Source of the DNA: Acholeplasmataceae bacterium | GTDB lineage: Bacteria; Bacillota; Negativicutes; Acidaminococcales; Acidaminococcaceae | Length of the DNA stretch: 57,430 nt | Direction: 5' to 3' | Assembly: GCA_012517145.1 (NCBI GenBank) | Contig: JAAYVM010000016.1 | Coordinates: 1-57,430, forward strand | Part shown: positions 1 to 10,218 of the stretch, piece after piece | Layout of the letters: the number at the start of each line of letters is the position of its first letter | Numbering within the stretch: the first letter of the stretch is position 1 | Notes under the pieces: model-generated | Database searches by the model: none | Seen by the model: only the letters and a program-made list of their open reading frames with translations | What the model was told of the DNA's origin: nothing | Program-made: the position numbers and the translations under genes

Positions 1-32
1 CCTGTTAGTTTCTTACGTAAGCGTTCAAACAT
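1..32 (-). CDS. Sensor histidine kinase, N-terminal fragment (cut by window edge)
   Basis: Only the first ten or so codons are visible (MFERLRKKLT). The ATG is preceded by GAGAGGT, which overlaps the stop codon region of the response regulator upstream. A basic N-terminus directly downstream of an OmpR-family regulator is the usual arrangement for a partner kinase. The assignment rests on position; no kinase domain is in the window. Confidence 0.5.
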   Translation of the reverse strand, partial: MFERLRKKLT

Positions 33-34
33 GG

Positions 35-703
35 TTACCTCTCAATTTTGTAGCCCACACCACGGACAGTTTTGATTATTTCGTCCGACGTGATTTGTGC
101 TATTTTTTTCCGCAATAGCTTAATATGTGCGTCAAGATTATTAGTTGTTATATCGCCGTCAATACCCCAGACACGATCCATCAGAATCTCACGTGGAATT
201 ACCTTGTTTCTGTTACATAATAAAATATCAACAATCTTAAACTCACGTGGGCTTAACTGGATATTACCATTTTTGTTACTAAGAGTCTCGGCACTTCTAT
301 TTAGTTTGAAATCACCATAATCTGTTTCTTCTTGTTGGTAGTGCTCAACCCGTCTTGCTAAAGCCCTGATTCTGGCAACAAGCTCCAGGAATTCAAAAGG
401 TTTAACCAAATAGTCGTCTGCACCGCTATCTAGCCCAGAAACCTTATCCTCGACGCTGTCGCGCGCCGTCAAGAGTAAAATCTTGCCTTGGTAGTTTTCC
501 TCGCGTAACCTTTGGCATAGCTCGATACCACTTAATCCTGGCATCATCCAATCAAATACCAAAACCTCATAGTCATCACCATAAACTTTTTTATAAGCAT
601 CATCGCCACTTTCTGCCCACGTGACCTGAAAATCTGCTCGTCTTAACATAGTTGCTAACAAGCCGCCTAATTGCTTGTCATCCTCAGCTAATAATATGTT
701 CAC
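35..703 (-). CDS. OmpR/PhoB-family response regulator
   Basis: A two-component DNA-binding regulator of 222 residues. The receiver domain covers about residues 1-115 with the acidic pair in MNILLAEDD, phospho-acceptor Asp51 (VFDWMMPG), Thr79 and Lys101 (VKPF). A winged-helix domain follows (about 128-222), with LSPREFKIVDILL and the C-terminal TVRGVGYKIE typical of the family. I chose the GTG at 703 because an AAAGGTGG ribosome site lies 8 bases upstream and the protein then begins MNILLAEDD; a GTG four codons earlier would sit on that site. The partner kinase follows with 2 bases between stop and start. The target genes cannot be told from sequence. Confidence 0.9.
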   Translation of the reverse strand: MNILLAEDDKQLGGLLATMLRRADFQVTWAESGDDAYKKVYGDDYEVLVFDWMMPGLSGIELCQRLREENYQGKILLLTARDSVEDKVSGLDSGADDYLVKPFEFLELVARIRALARRVEHYQQEETDYGDFKLNRSAETLSNKNGNIQLSPREFKIVDILLCNRNKVIPREILMDRVWGIDGDITTNNLDAHIKLLRKKIAQITSDEIIKTVRGVGYKIER

Positions 704-754
704 AGCAGCTACCACCTTTATACAGCTTTTGTTTTATCTTACCATTATCAATAA

Positions 755-797
755 TAAAAAACAATAAACCCCATGGGACAAGCCCATGAGGTTTATA
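755..797 (-). terminator. Intrinsic terminator after the symporter gene
   Basis: On the minus strand ACCTCATGGG pairs with CCCATGGGGT around a short CTTGT loop, followed by TTATTGTTTTTTATT. It lies just after the symporter stop codon and before the response regulator promoter region. Confidence 0.75.
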
Positions 798-808
798 CAG
801 CAAAATTA

Positions 809-2224
809 TCAGGCAATTTCCTCTTCAGGACAAACTGCAGGTAACGCTTTCTTTTCCGGAGCAACAACTGCAGTCACAACATAAGTTATAATACAAGCTA
901 CCCATTCCAAGTAAATAACATGTGGGAAAATCCTGATTGCAGGGACCAATTGCCAGGCAATCAACATAATAAGACCAACAAGCATGGTATTGAAACCAGC
1001 TGCTTTGCAGGCATATTGTGGGAAGAACAACGCTACTATGACGATGATACTGAAAGCAGCAGTTAAGCTAAGGCCCATCATGATAGTATTCAGAATACCG
1101 GAAACCATCATAGCCATGCCAACGGTCATAACGCCCGAAATAACAACGCTCCAGCGCATAACAGACAATTGCTTGCTTTCATCACAGGAAGGATTTATAT
1201 AACGTTTATAAATGTCCTTGGAGAAAAGCGTACCTGCACTCAAGAGAAGGTTGCAGGCTGTAGAAACATCAGCGGCCCACAAAGCAGCCAAAGTAATACC
1301 AGCTAAAATCGGCTGTAATTCAACGATAGCTTGAGGCAAGGCAAGAGCAGCATTAGCAGTCGGATAAGCCGCCTTAGCACAAATACCAAGCAAAGCCGAC
1401 ATGAAGCCTACAGGGATCATCAATATTCCGCCCCAGACAAAGCCTTTACGGGCAGTAGCCGCATCTTTAGCACCGAGCGAAATCTGAATAATACTTTGTA
1501 AGGAAAGATTAACAGTAACTAAAACAACAATCCAGGACATGATGCCTTTAATCCCTACACCTGCTATAGGGTCAAACCATGGTATGTTTGCCGGCAGATT
1601 CATCCCAAGGCCGCTTAAACCGCCAACCTTCGTGAATTGAATTACTGTCGCAATCGCAATGCCACCATAGATTAGGATAATGTTTAAGATATTGGATAAG
1701 CTTGCGGACCACATGCCACCAATAAAGGTAATCCCAATGAAAGTCACTGCACTGATCATAACGCCCGTTTTAAAACCAATTTCCGGCATAATTGCGCTGA
1801 TAATGCTGCCACCGGCAATGTATTGCAAAGAGATTATTACCAGTTGAATGATGATTTGGCAGATAACGCCCAAAACAACCGCTTTACTGTCATGATGGCG
1901 CTCAATTAGTTCCGAAACAGTCGTAATATTGGCCTTACGGTATTTCTCTGCAAGAAACATTCCCATTACGATAGCACCGATACCCCAGGCAGCCGTATAC
2001 CAACCAGCTGATAAGCCAACCTTGAAGGCATGTTCTGAAACACCGATTGTTGAAGCGCCGCCAACAGCTAAGCCGATAATAGAAACGCCAATTAAAGGTG
2101 CGTTTAATTTACGTCCGGCAAGTGCATAGTTTTCCGTTGTACCTTCGCTGCGCTTCTTAGCGAACCAACTGATAGCGAATAAAGCAACAATGTAAAGAAT
2201 TAAAATAGCAAGTGACACTGACAT
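809..2224 (-). CDS. Sodium/solute symporter (SSS family), T-box regulated
   Basis: An integral membrane sodium-coupled transporter of 471 residues with about 13 hydrophobic segments, the usual length for the SSS (PutP/PanF) family. SSS features include YALAGRKLNAPLIGVSIIG near the N-terminus, the GGASTIG segment and the polar WAADVSTACNLLLSAGTLFSKDIY stretch late in the protein, typical of the sodium-binding helix region. The ATG at 2224 has GGGAGGT upstream. An open frame runs further upstream, but it crosses the leader RNA and is not coding. Substrate is not obvious; the leader T-box suggests uptake of an amino acid, possibly phenylalanine from its apparent specifier codon (inference). Confidence 0.85.
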   Translation of the reverse strand: MSVSLAILILYIVALFAISWFAKKRSEGTTENYALAGRKLNAPLIGVSIIGLAVGGASTIGVSEHAFKVGLSAGWYTAAWGIGAIVMGMFLAEKYRKANITTVSELIERHHDSKAVVLGVICQIIIQLVIISLQYIAGGSIISAIMPEIGFKTGVMISAVTFIGITFIGGMWSASLSNILNIILIYGGIAIATVIQFTKVGGLSGLGMNLPANIPWFDPIAGVGIKGIMSWIVVLVTVNLSLQSIIQISLGAKDAATARKGFVWGGILMIPVGFMSALLGICAKAAYPTANAALALPQAIVELQPILAGITLAALWAADVSTACNLLLSAGTLFSKDIYKRYINPSCDESKQLSVMRWSVVISGVMTVGMAMMVSGILNTIMMGLSLTAAFSIIVIVALFFPQYACKAAGFNTMLVGLIMLIAWQLVPAIRIFPHVIYLEWVACIITYVVTAVVAPEKKALPAVCPEEEIA

Positions 2225-2231
2225 GACAAAA

Positions 2232-2575
2232 GACCTCCCGCAAATTATAGTCTTGTTTTGGGGCATAAAAAAACGCCCCTCTAAAAGGGACGATAAAATA
2301 TCGTGGTACCACCCAATTTGACGCAAAAACTCCAAAAAAAAAATACCACCGGCTCTGGGACGAACTTTCTGCCGTGGTACCACCCAATTTGGAATGCTTT
2401 TGCATCCACTCTCAACCCCTTAACGCGGGCAACGGCTCCACCTACTTATTTTCAGCTGGCAGCTCAGGAGGGAACTTCCTCTGTGTTTCGGCCACCGGTT
2501 TCCACCATCCCGGCTCTCTATGGACATCCACAAAAAGTACTTTACTCCGTCATCGCAATAACTATTTGAACTTAT
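2232..2575 (-). promoter_or_regulatory. T-box leader with duplicated antiterminator/terminator
   Basis: A tRNA-sensing leader. The Stem I region carries AGAGAGCCGGGATGGTGG and ends CCTCCTGAGC. The specifier is most likely TTC (2472-2474, Phe), by alignment with the TGG specifier of the trp leader in this same window; GTT one base away is the alternative. Two T-box sequences (GGGTGGTACCACG) follow, at about 2302-2314 and 2373-2385. Each has its own terminator: ACCACGGC with GCCGGTGGT before ten T residues, and CGTCCC with GGGGCG before seven T residues. Only the antiterminator/terminator part is doubled; there is one Stem I. Confidence 0.85.
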
Positions 2576-2581
2576 GAACTG

Positions 2582-2610
2582 ATTATAATCATCTTATTCC
2601 GCAAAGTCAA
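2582..2610 (-). promoter_or_regulatory. Sigma-70 promoter of the T-box/symporter transcript
   Basis: TTGACT at 2605-2610, a 17-base spacer, and TATAAT at 2582-2587 on the minus strand. Start is predicted near 2575, just ahead of the T-box leader. Confidence 0.8.
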
Positions 2611-2665
2611 GAAAAAATTTATGCATAAATCAAGTAATTTTTTAGCAAAATATCTATAAATAAAG

Positions 2666-2694
2666 TTGACAAAAAAAACCATACAATATATAAT
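2666..2694 (+). promoter_or_regulatory. Consensus sigma-70 promoter of the tRNA-Arg gene
   Basis: Perfect TTGACA, 17-base spacer, perfect TATAAT (2689-2694), 17 bases before the tRNA 5' end. Confidence 0.85.
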
Positions 2695-2711
2695 ACTTTT
2701 TGTTAAGTTGT

Positions 2712-2788
2712 GACTCCGTAGCTCAGCTGGATAGAGCGTTTGACTACGAATCAAAAGGTCGCGTGTTCGAATCACGCCGGGGCCACCA
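2712..2788 (+). tRNA. tRNA-Arg (anticodon ACG)
   Basis: A complete cloverleaf of 77 nt with encoded CCA. The D arm is GCTCAGCTGGATAGAGC, the anticodon stem TTTGA/TCAAA encloses CTACGAA (anticodon ACG, read as ICG after deamination), and the T arm is GCGTG-TTCGAAT-CACGC. The acceptor strands GACTCCG and CGGGGCC leave an A2-C71 mismatch plus a T4-G69 wobble, which is unusual. It has its own promoter and terminator, so it is a single-gene unit. Confidence 0.93.
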
Positions 2789-2796
2789 GATATTAA

Positions 2797-2836
2797 ACAA
2801 AGAGATCAGGATTATCCTGGTCTTTATTTTTTTATT
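2797..2836 (+). terminator. Intrinsic terminator of the tRNA gene
   Basis: AGATCAGGAT pairs with ATCCTGGTCT, followed by TTATTTTTTTATT, about 10 bases after the tRNA CCA end. Confidence 0.8.
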
Positions 2837-2847
2837 ATATTACAACA

Positions 2848-2908
2848 AAAAATCAGGGTGATATGCAGCGCATAAAAACGTTGCTATCTACCCTGATTTT
2901 TTTATTTA
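2848..2908. terminator. Bidirectional terminator after pyrE
   Basis: AAAAATCAGGGT pairs with ACCCTGATTTTT across a 30-base loop; runs of T follow on both strands. It closes the pyrimidine operon on the minus strand. Confidence 0.7.
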
Positions 2909-2914
2909 AAAATA

Positions 2915-3487
2915 TTATTTGCCTGTTCTGCCACGTTTTGTAAAAGGAACATTTTGTGCACAAAGCGGACAGTTTTCCGATTTGAAAGTTTCGACGTTCA
3001 AATGCAGCAAAGCTTCGGTACGCAGACCGAAATCAACCTTACCCCCGCTGCGATCAACCAGAAGACCTATACCCACCGGTACACCGCCATGTTCTTTAAC
3101 AACGTTCAATACTTCGACTACGCTGCCGCCGGTAGTAACGATATCCTCAACTATCAATACGCGCGTTCCCGGTTCGATATGGAAACCGCGTTTCAAAGCC
3201 ATTTTACCATCTTCACGTTCGGTGAAAATTGCACGGGTGCCAAGTTGTTTGCCTACCTCATGAGCAAGCAGAATACCGCCTGTCATTGGTCCTACAACGA
3301 GTTCGACGTTATCATTGGCATAACGTGCAGCAAGCTCCTTACAGAGCATTTCTGTGTATTTAGGATGCTGCAGTACATTGAACTTCTCTACATACATTGG
3401 GCTATGCAAGCCAGATGTCAGCAAAAAATGTCCATGCAATACAGCCTGTGTTTCTTCCAATAATTTCATAACATCTTGTTCATTCAT
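2915..3487 (-). CDS. pyrE: Orotate phosphoribosyltransferase
   Basis: Joins orotate with PRPP to form OMP, the fifth step of UMP synthesis. The 190-residue protein carries the PRPP-binding motif VLIVEDIVTTGGS at about 109-121 and the TSGLHSPMYVEKF segment near the N-terminus. The C-terminus has a CPLC pair and basic tail, as in the Bacillota/archaeal long-type enzymes. It starts 2 bases after the pyrF stop codon and is the last gene of the operon. Confidence 0.95.
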   Translation of the reverse strand: MNEQDVMKLLEETQAVLHGHFLLTSGLHSPMYVEKFNVLQHPKYTEMLCKELAARYANDNVELVVGPMTGGILLAHEVGKQLGTRAIFTEREDGKMALKRGFHIEPGTRVLIVEDIVTTGGSVVEVLNVVKEHGGVPVGIGLLVDRSGGKVDFGLRTEALLHLNVETFKSENCPLCAQNVPFTKRGRTGK

Positions 3488-3489
3488 TC

Positions 3490-4206
3490 TTATACACCCC
3501 TGATTTCTGCCACGATAGCTTTAGCTGCGGCAACTTTGTCTTCTGCTTGGGTAATTGGTCTGCCAACCACTATATGACTTGAACCATTTTTAAAAGCACC
3601 TGACGGCGTTGCAACCCTGCTTTGGTCGTTCAATGCAGCACCTGCCGGGCGTACACCTGGCGTAACGATCAGAAAATCCGGACCGCATGCTTTGCGAATT
3701 GCCTCAGCTTCCTGTGGTGAAGCAACAACACCATCTAAACCTGACTTTTTGGCTAGCAGTGCCAACGATACTACCTGGTCAGCAATAGCCTTTTGGTAAC
3801 TAAGATCTGCCCATTGTTCTTCATCCATACTGGTCAAAACAGTTACAGCGATAAGTTTTGGCGCAGGTCTATTCATTTTGGCTGCGGTTTCTTCAACAGC
3901 CTTTGCAGCTTCCGCCATCATTTTGGCGCCGCCAACAGCATGAACATTCAGCATATCCGTACCCAAAGCCGTAAGTACTGACAAACTCTTGGCAACTGTA
4001 TTCGGTATATCCTGCAGTTTTAAGTCAAGAAAAACGTGTTTTCCCTGTTCCTTCAAAAATTTTATTGCATCATTACCGGCAGCATAATATAACTCCATGC
4101 CAACTTTGTAATAGCTGACGCTCGCACCAAGTTCGAGAACCAATTTTTTCGCTTCATCTAAAGTTGAGAAATCAAGCGCCACTATCAAACGGTCATCATG
4201 TTCCAT
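3490..4206 (-). CDS. pyrF: Orotidine 5'-phosphate decarboxylase
   Basis: Decarboxylates OMP to UMP, the last step of the pathway. The 238-residue TIM barrel shows the catalytic DLKLQDIPNT motif (Lys and two Asp), VALDF near the N-terminus and the phosphate-binding GVRPAG and VVGRPIT segments near the C-terminus. I chose the ATG at 4206 because AGAGGTG lies 5 bases upstream; the open frame extends six codons to a TTG without a site. Confidence 0.95.
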   Translation of the reverse strand: MEHDDRLIVALDFSTLDEAKKLVLELGASVSYYKVGMELYYAAGNDAIKFLKEQGKHVFLDLKLQDIPNTVAKSLSVLTALGTDMLNVHAVGGAKMMAEAAKAVEETAAKMNRPAPKLIAVTVLTSMDEEQWADLSYQKAIADQVVSLALLAKKSGLDGVVASPQEAEAIRKACGPDFLIVTPGVRPAGAALNDQSRVATPSGAFKNGSSHIVVGRPITQAEDKVAAAKAIVAEIRGV

Positions 4207-4242
4207 TTTGTCACCTCTTATCAAATTGCTTAAACAGTCAAA

Positions 4243-5172
4243 TTATTTTGGCAGCGCTAAACCAATTATCTCCTGAATATTTTTAAATTCATGCCTATCG
4301 AGATAAGAAAGCATTCCCTGGCAAATGGTTTCTGCCAGACGTGGATCGCAGAAATTAGCAGTGCCCACAGCTACAGCGCTGGCTCCCGCCAGGAAAAATT
4401 CAATTGCATCCTCAGCGTTCATAATACCGCCCATGCCAATAATAGGGACATTGACTTTTTGTGCTACCTGATAAACCATACGTACTGCTACAGGTCTTAC
4501 AGCCGGTCCTGACAAACCACCCATGACGTTACCAAGTACTGGCTTACGGCGGTCTATATCTATTTTCATGCCAATCAGCGTATTAATCAAGGAAAGTGCG
4601 TCAGTGCCAGCTTCCTGAGCAGCCAAAGCCATTTCCACAATATCTGTAACGTTAGGAGATAACTTCGTTATTACCGGTTTCCCTGTATTAGCTTTAACCG
4701 CTCTGACAACTTCAGCAGCGCTCTCCGGGCAAGTGCCAAAGGCAATGCCGCCATGCTTGACGTTCGGGCAGGAAATGTTGATCTCAATCGCATGTACGCC
4801 TTCTATATCAAGCTTTTTAGCCAGCTCACCGTATTCTTCCGGAGTTGAACCAGCTATATTAACGATTACAGGAACATCAATTTTTTTGAGTTCCGGCAAA
4901 GTATGTTCTATGAAATAATCCGAGCCGGGATTTTCCAGGCCAACACAATTCAGCATGCCTGATGGTGTTTCCACTGCTCTTTGGCCTTTATTGCCGGCAC
5001 GTGGTTCCAAGGTTGTCCCTTTGACAGTAACGGCACCAACTTTTTCTAAATCAAGAAAATCCTGAAACTCCAGGCCAAAACCAAAAGTACCGGAAGCAGT
5101 CGTAACCGGTGTTTTCATTTTCAAACCAGCTATATCAACTGCCAGGCGATTATCGTATAAAGCTTTCACCAT
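4243..5172 (-). CDS. pyrD: Dihydroorotate dehydrogenase, class 1B catalytic subunit
   Basis: Oxidises dihydroorotate to orotate with FMN and passes electrons to PyrK. The 309-residue protein has the class 1 catalytic cysteine in [11 protein letters not shown], the FMN-contacting [10 protein letters not shown] and the phosphate-binding GMGGI and AVGTANF segments. A cysteine base rather than serine, plus the adjacent pyrK, indicates the NAD-linked class 1B enzyme. The start at 5172 overlaps the pyrK stop by 7 bases; the longer open frame upstream lies inside pyrK. Confidence 0.95.
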   Translation of the reverse strand: MVKALYDNRLAVDIAGLKMKTPVTTASGTFGFGLEFQDFLDLEKVGAVTVKGTTLEPRAGNKGQRAVETPSGMLNCVGLENPGSDYFIEHTLPELKKIDVPVIVNIAGSTPEEYGELAKKLDIEGVHAIEINISCPNVKHGGIAFGTCPESAAEVVRAVKANTGKPVITKLSPNVTDIVEMALAAQEAGTDALSLINTLIGMKIDIDRRKPVLGNVMGGLSGPAVRPVAVRMVYQVAQKVNVPIIGMGGIMNAEDAIEFFLAGASAVAVGTANFCDPRLAETICQGMLSYLDRHEFKNIQEIIGLALPK

Positions 5173-5936
5173 TCCTTCACCTCCTGCGCCCAAAAGACCG
5201 GGCCGTCGGTACAAACTTTCAGTCTTTTGTGAACGCCGCCACAGGAACAGGAGAGACAAGCGCCCAACCCACAAGCCATATATTTTTCCAGTGAAATCTG
5301 ACATGGTACTTCGAATTTTGCGGCTACCTCAACCACAGCCTTCATCATAGGCTCAGGTCCACAGACATAGATACAGTCATAACCACCTTTTTGCAGCAGT
5401 TCCGGCAAGAGAGCAAGAACTGTTCCTTCGGCCCCTAAACTGCCGTCATCTGTCGTTATATGAATAGCTTCACATAAGTCTTCGAAAATATCCATCCAGA
5501 ATAATTCTTTTTTTGTTCTGCCTCCCATTAATATTTCAACGGGATTCGGGCAAAAATTTTTGGCAAGATAAACCAAAGGCGCCAAACCTAAACCACCGCC
5601 TATAAGCAGTGGTTTTTTGGCTTGTAAATCAAATCCATGACCCAAAGGGCCTATTATACTGATTCTATCGCCTGTACAAGCATCAGCGAGAATATGTGTC
5701 GCTTCGCCTATAATGCGATATATAAGCGTCAGAACACCCTTTTCCGGATCAACATTTGCGACTCCTAACGGACGTCTTAAGAGAGGTGCCGTATGGGTGC
5801 TTGTTTGCACATTGACAAATTGTCCAGGCAAAGCCTGACGTGCAATCTCCGGAGCCAGAAAATCAATCTGCCGCACGTCCTGAGAAAGCATTTTCTGGCC
5901 GATAACCTTGGCGTCTACGATAACTTTTGTCAACAA
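5166..5936 (-). CDS. pyrK: Dihydroorotate dehydrogenase electron transfer subunit
   Basis: The FAD and [2Fe-2S] partner of PyrD that hands electrons to NAD+. The 256-residue protein has an FAD-binding barrel ([16 protein letters not shown]), a nucleotide-binding domain (GGGLGLAPL and [11 protein letters not shown]) and a C-terminal [2Fe-2S] motif in [11 protein letters not shown] with a fourth cysteine in KVCTDGPVF. It follows carB without a gap and overlaps pyrD. Confidence 0.94.
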   Translation of the reverse strand: MLTKVIVDAKVIGQKMLSQDVRQIDFLAPEIARQALPGQFVNVQTSTHTAPLLRRPLGVANVDPEKGVLTLIYRIIGEATHILADACTGDRISIIGPLGHGFDLQAKKPLLIGGGLGLAPLVYLAKNFCPNPVEILMGGRTKKELFWMDIFEDLCEAIHITTDDGSLGAEGTVLALLPELLQKGGYDCIYVCGPEPMMKAVVEVAAKFEVPCQISLEKYMACGLGACLSCSCGGVHKRLKVCTDGPVFWAQEVKEW

Positions 5937-8900
5937 TCATCCCTCCCAAGCTAAATCTTGAAGAGCTATAATGCTTACCATGCGACGACGACGCATAGCA
6001 GACATGACATGCTGCAGTTCCCTTGCAGTATCGATAGAAGTCAAACATGGTATTGCGTGTTCAACTGTTGAACGTCTGATCTGGAAACCGTCACGTGCAA
6101 CATCGCGGCCATGTGTTAAGGTATTGATTACCATAGCAATACGGCCTTGTTTTATATCATCAAGAATATTCGGTGTACCTTCGCTCAGTTTTGTTGCTAC
6201 AGTCACCTTAATGCCTTTTTCCTGTAAGAAGTTTGCGGTACCGCCGGTTGCAATTATTTCGTAGCCGAGGTCAGCAAAACCGGTAGCAATTTCAGCAGCA
6301 TCCGGTTTGTCCATATCAGCTACCGTAATCAGGATGGCACCTTCATTAGGTATGTTAATGCCGGAAGCTATGCATGCCTTGTAAAGCGCGCGTGAGTATT
6401 GATAATCAATCGCCATTACCTCGCCTGTGGACTTCATCTCAGGTCCAAGGGTTATATCGACGTCAGACATCTTGTTGAAAGAGAATACCGGTGCTTTTAC
6501 CGCATAGTAATCCGGGAAGAAGCCAAGACCAGGTTTTAAGCCCTGTTCGCGGATAGAGATTCCCATAGCAGCCTTAGTAGCAACATTAACCATCGCTATG
6601 CCTGTTACTTTGCTCAGGAAAGGCACAGTACGGCTGGAACGCGGGTTAACCTCTATGACATATACCTGATTGTCACGCACGATGAACTGGATATTGATCA
6701 TGCCATGTACTACAAGTCCAAGTGCCAGTTTATTCGTATAATCAATTATAGTTTTAATCACTTGTTCGCTCAGGCTGCGTGGCGGATAAACCGCAATACT
6801 ATCTCCGGAATGAACGCCGGCGCGTTCGATATGTTCCATAATGCCAGGGATCAATACGTCGACACCGTCGCAGATGGCGTCAACTTCTACTTCCGTTCCC
6901 ATCAGATAATGGTCAACAAGCACCGGATGTTCTTTGGAAGCTTTAACTGCGTTTGTCATGTAGTGTCTCAGTTCATCATCGCTGTAGACTATTTCCATTG
7001 CACGGCCGCCCAAGACGTAAGAAGGACGAACCATGACAGGATAGCCGACATCTTTAGCCGCTTTCAAGGCACCGGTAATGTCAAAGACGGTGTGACCCTG
7101 CGGGCGCGGGATATTGACAGTAGTCAGGAGTTCATCAAAACGTTCCCTATCTTCTGCTGAGTCAATGCTGTCAACGCTGGAACCAAGAATCTTGACACCG
7201 CATTTATCTAGCGGACCGGCAAGGTTAATCGCCGTCTGACCACCGAACTGTACAATTACACCTTCCGGTTTTTCTTTCTCAATTATATTCAGAACATCTT
7301 CCAGTGTTAAAGGTTCAAAATACAGGCGATCTGATGTATCGAAGTCTGTACTTACTGTTTCCGGGTTGTTATTGATGATGATCGTTTCGTAGCCAAGTTC
7401 CTTCAAAGCCCAGACGGAATGTACCGAGCAGTAGTCAAACTCAACACCCTGACCGATACGGATTGGACCGGAACCAAGAACAACCACTTTCTTTTTGTCA
7501 GATACGACAACTTCATCTTCTGTAGCATAGGTAGAGTAATAATACGGAGTGTGGGCTTCAAACTCTGCAGCACAGGTATCAACCATTTTGTAGGTTGGTA
7601 CGATTCCCCATGCTTTGCGCATTGCACGCACTTCAAGAGCAGCTTTTCCTATATATTCACCAATTGTAACATCGGCAAAACCCATTTTCTTAGCTTTACG
7701 CATCAGTTCTTCTGTCATCGGTTCATTTTTTATTAACTTTTCCATATCAACGATGTTTTGAACCTTGCGCAGGAAGAAACGGTCAATCTTCGTTATCTGG
7801 TGAATATCCTCCAGTGCTTTGCCGCGACGGAATGCCTCGGCTATTACGAAGAACCGCTCATCATTAACATCTTCTATCTTTGCAAATATTTCTTCGTCAG
7901 TAAGTAGTTTAAATTCCGGTACTTCAAGATGAGTGAGACCAATTTCCAAAGAACGCACAGACTTCAGCATTGCCGCTTCCATGCTTCTTTCAATTGACAT
8001 TACTTCGCCGGTAGCCTTCATCTGAGTTCCCAGTGTTCTGTCAGCAGAAACGAATTTATCAAAAGGCCAACGCGGGATTTTCAACACTACGTAGTCCAAA
8101 GCAGGTTCAAAGCAAGCAGTCGTTTTCTTGGTGACCGCGTTTTGAATCTCGTCCAGAGTATAGCCAACTGCTATCTTGCTGGCAACCTTTGCTATCGGAT
8201 AACCTGTTGCTTTTGATGCCAAAGCTGAAGAACGGCTTACCCTCGGATTAACTTCTATTACGATATAGCGCTCGGAATCAGGATCAAGCGCGAATTGCAC
8301 GTTGCAGCCGCCTTGCACGCCAAGTTCACGGACAATATCAATTGATGCGGTACGCAGCATTTGCACTTCACGGTCATTAAGAGTCTGACAAGGAGCAACT
8401 ACGATGCTGTCACCGGTATGAACACCGACAGGATCGAGGTTTTCCATGTTACAGATGGTAATACAATTGTCATCAGCATCACGGATTACTTCATATTCTA
8501 TTTCTTTCCAGCCAGCTACACTGCGTTCAATCAGTGCCTGGCCGATAAGGCTGTATTTCAAACCTTTGTTGACGATTTCATCAAGTTCCTCTTCGTTAGC
8601 TGCGATGCCGCCGCCGGTACCACCCAAAGTGTAAGCTGGTCTGACGATAAGCGGAAAGCCAACTTTATTGGCAAATTCCTTAGCCGCACGCACCGTCTCA
8701 ACGATTGCACTTTCCGGAATCGGCTGGTTGATTTTCTCCATTGTTTCTTTGAACAGTTCGCGGTCTTCAGCTCTTTTGATGCTTTCAATCTGAGTGCCTA
8801 AAAGCTCAACGTTATATTCCGCGAGAATGCCTTTTTCATAAAGGTCCATGGCAAGGTTCAGGCCAACCTGTCCGCCCAGCGTAGCCAGGAGGGCATCCGG

Positions 8901-9146
8901 ACGTTCTTTCCTGATGACGCTTTCCAGAAACTCGGTGTTCAAAGGTTCTACGTAAACACGGTCAGCAATATTGACGTCTGTCATGATTGTTGCCGGATTG
9001 CTGTTTACAAGCACAACCTCAAGATTCTCTTCTTTTAATGCACGGCATGCCTGCGTTCCCGCATAGTCGAACTCTGCCGCCTGTCCAATGATAATCGGGC
9101 CGGAGCCGATTACGAGTACTTTTTTTATATTAGTTTTTTTCGGCAT
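5937..9146 (-). CDS. carB: Carbamoyl-phosphate synthase, large subunit
   Basis: Makes carbamoyl phosphate from bicarbonate, ATP and ammonia delivered by CarA. At 1069 residues it is full length: two ATP-grasp halves, each opening with KV(L/V)VIGSGP or [19 protein letters not shown] (about residues 8 and 555), repeated [15 protein letters not shown] segments, and a C-terminal MGS-like allosteric domain (about 935-1069) where pyrimidine or purine nucleotides usually act. It overlaps the carA end by 17 bases and is continuous with pyrK. Placement inside the pyr operon suggests control by pyrimidines; whether the cell has a second, arginine-linked enzyme is not seen here. Confidence 0.96.
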   Translation of the reverse strand: MPKKTNIKKVLVIGSGPIIIGQAAEFDYAGTQACRALKEENLEVVLVNSNPATIMTDVNIADRVYVEPLNTEFLESVIRKERPDALLATLGGQVGLNLAMDLYEKGILAEYNVELLGTQIESIKRAEDRELFKETMEKINQPIPESAIVETVRAAKEFANKVGFPLIVRPAYTLGGTGGGIAANEEELDEIVNKGLKYSLIGQALIERSVAGWKEIEYEVIRDADDNCITICNMENLDPVGVHTGDSIVVAPCQTLNDREVQMLRTASIDIVRELGVQGGCNVQFALDPDSERYIVIEVNPRVSRSSALASKATGYPIAKVASKIAVGYTLDEIQNAVTKKTTACFEPALDYVVLKIPRWPFDKFVSADRTLGTQMKATGEVMSIERSMEAAMLKSVRSLEIGLTHLEVPEFKLLTDEEIFAKIEDVNDERFFVIAEAFRRGKALEDIHQITKIDRFFLRKVQNIVDMEKLIKNEPMTEELMRKAKKMGFADVTIGEYIGKAALEVRAMRKAWGIVPTYKMVDTCAAEFEAHTPYYYSTYATEDEVVVSDKKKVVVLGSGPIRIGQGVEFDYCSVHSVWALKELGYETIIINNNPETVSTDFDTSDRLYFEPLTLEDVLNIIEKEKPEGVIVQFGGQTAINLAGPLDKCGVKILGSSVDSIDSAEDRERFDELLTTVNIPRPQGHTVFDITGALKAAKDVGYPVMVRPSYVLGGRAMEIVYSDDELRHYMTNAVKASKEHPVLVDHYLMGTEVEVDAICDGVDVLIPGIMEHIERAGVHSGDSIAVYPPRSLSEQVIKTIIDYTNKLALGLVVHGMINIQFIVRDNQVYVIEVNPRSSRTVPFLSKVTGIAMVNVATKAAMGISIREQGLKPGLGFFPDYYAVKAPVFSFNKMSDVDITLGPEMKSTGEVMAIDYQYSRALYKACIASGINIPNEGAILITVADMDKPDAAEIATGFADLGYEIIATGGTANFLQEKGIKVTVATKLSEGTPNILDDIKQGRIAMVINTLTHGRDVARDGFQIRRSTVEHAIPCLTSIDTARELQHVMSAMRRRRMVSIIALQDLAWEG

Positions 9147-10218
9147 CTCGACATTCCTCCATCATTTTTATAAAACGTTCGAATAAATATTCATGACCGG
9201 ATGGTCCAGGAGACGCTTCCGGATGATACTGCACAGTGAATGTCGGATGATCAAGGTATCTCAAGCCCTCAATCGTTCCATCATTTAACGAAATGTTGGT
9301 TATTTCAACATTGATATCCTTCAGTGAATCTTCAACAACTGCATAACCATGGTTCTGTGAAGAAATTACTACCTTCTTTGCCAGGAAATCCTTAACAGGA
9401 TGATTTATGCCGCGATGACCGAAAGGCAGCTTGAAGGTATCAGCGCCATTAGCCAAAGCCATGACCTGATGTCCCATACAGATGCCGAAAATCGGTTTCT
9501 TACCCATCATTTTTTTGACATTCTCAACGACGAAGCCAAGGTCTTTCGGATCGCCAGGTCCGTTGGACAAAAAGATACCATCAGGATTGAAGGCCAATAT
9601 TTTTTCCGCTGGCGTAAAAGCCGGGAATACTGTAAGGCGACAGCCAAAATGAACCAGAGAAGTAAGAATATGTCTCTTTATACCTAGGTCAAGAACTGCT
9701 ACATGGTACTTACCTTCGCCCATAGTATAAATTTCCGGAGTTGATACTTTAGCAACCTGACCGTGTTCTTCAGGTGTTGCGAGAAGCTTTTCAACTTCTT
9801 CCTGCGGCATGTCAGCAGGAACTATAACACCGGCTAAAGTACCATGTTGGCGGATTATCCGGGTAATTGCCCTGGTATCTACGCCAGTAAGAACCGGTAT
9901 GTCGTTTCTTTCCAAGAAGGCTGGCAATGATTCTTCGCTGCGCCAGTTACTAGGCTCATCGCAAAGTTCACTTAACACCAAGCCTTGGTACCAGCATTTA
10001 CCAGACTGGTTAAACATCGAATTGCATCCATAGTTACCTACCAAAGGATAAGTAAGAACTACGATCTGATCGCAAAACGATGGATCGGTCATTGTTTCCT
10101 GATAGCCGCTCATACCGGTAGTAAAAACGACTTCACCGACAGCATTGCGCTTGCCATATAAATCGCCTTCGAAGACGCTACCGTCTTTAAGCACTAACTT
10201 TCCTTTTATCTTGTGCAT
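9130..10218 (-). CDS. carA: Carbamoyl-phosphate synthase, small (glutaminase) subunit
   Basis: Hydrolyses glutamine and channels ammonia to CarB. The 362-residue protein has the CPSase small-chain N-domain ([29 protein letters not shown]) and a class I glutamine amidotransferase domain with nucleophile Cys in FGICMGHQ and the His/Glu pair in [10 protein letters not shown]. It overlaps both pyrC (13 bases) and carB (17 bases), indicating coupled translation. Confidence 0.96.
   Translation of the reverse strand: MHKIKGKLVLKDGSVFEGDLYGKRNAVGEVVFTTGMSGYQETMTDPSFCDQIVVLTYPLVGNYGCNSMFNQSGKCWYQGLVLSELCDEPSNWRSEESLPAFLERNDIPVLTGVDTRAITRIIRQHGTLAGVIVPADMPQEEVEKLLATPEEHGQVAKVSTPEIYTMGEGKYHVAVLDLGIKRHILTSLVHFGCRLTVFPAFTPAEKILAFNPDGIFLSNGPGDPKDLGFVVENVKKMMGKKPIFGICMGHQVMALANGADTFKLPFGHRGINHPVKDFLAKKVVISSQNHGYAVVEDSLKDINVEITNISLNDGTIEGLRYLDHPTFTVQYHPEASPGPSGHEYLFERFIKMMEECRDAEKN

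Noticed and set aside
2157-2405. Open frames across the leader upstream of the symporter, including a 53-codon N-terminal extension of it
   Set aside because: They cross the T-box antiterminators and terminators; the ATG at 2224 has a good ribosome site and begins the first membrane helix.
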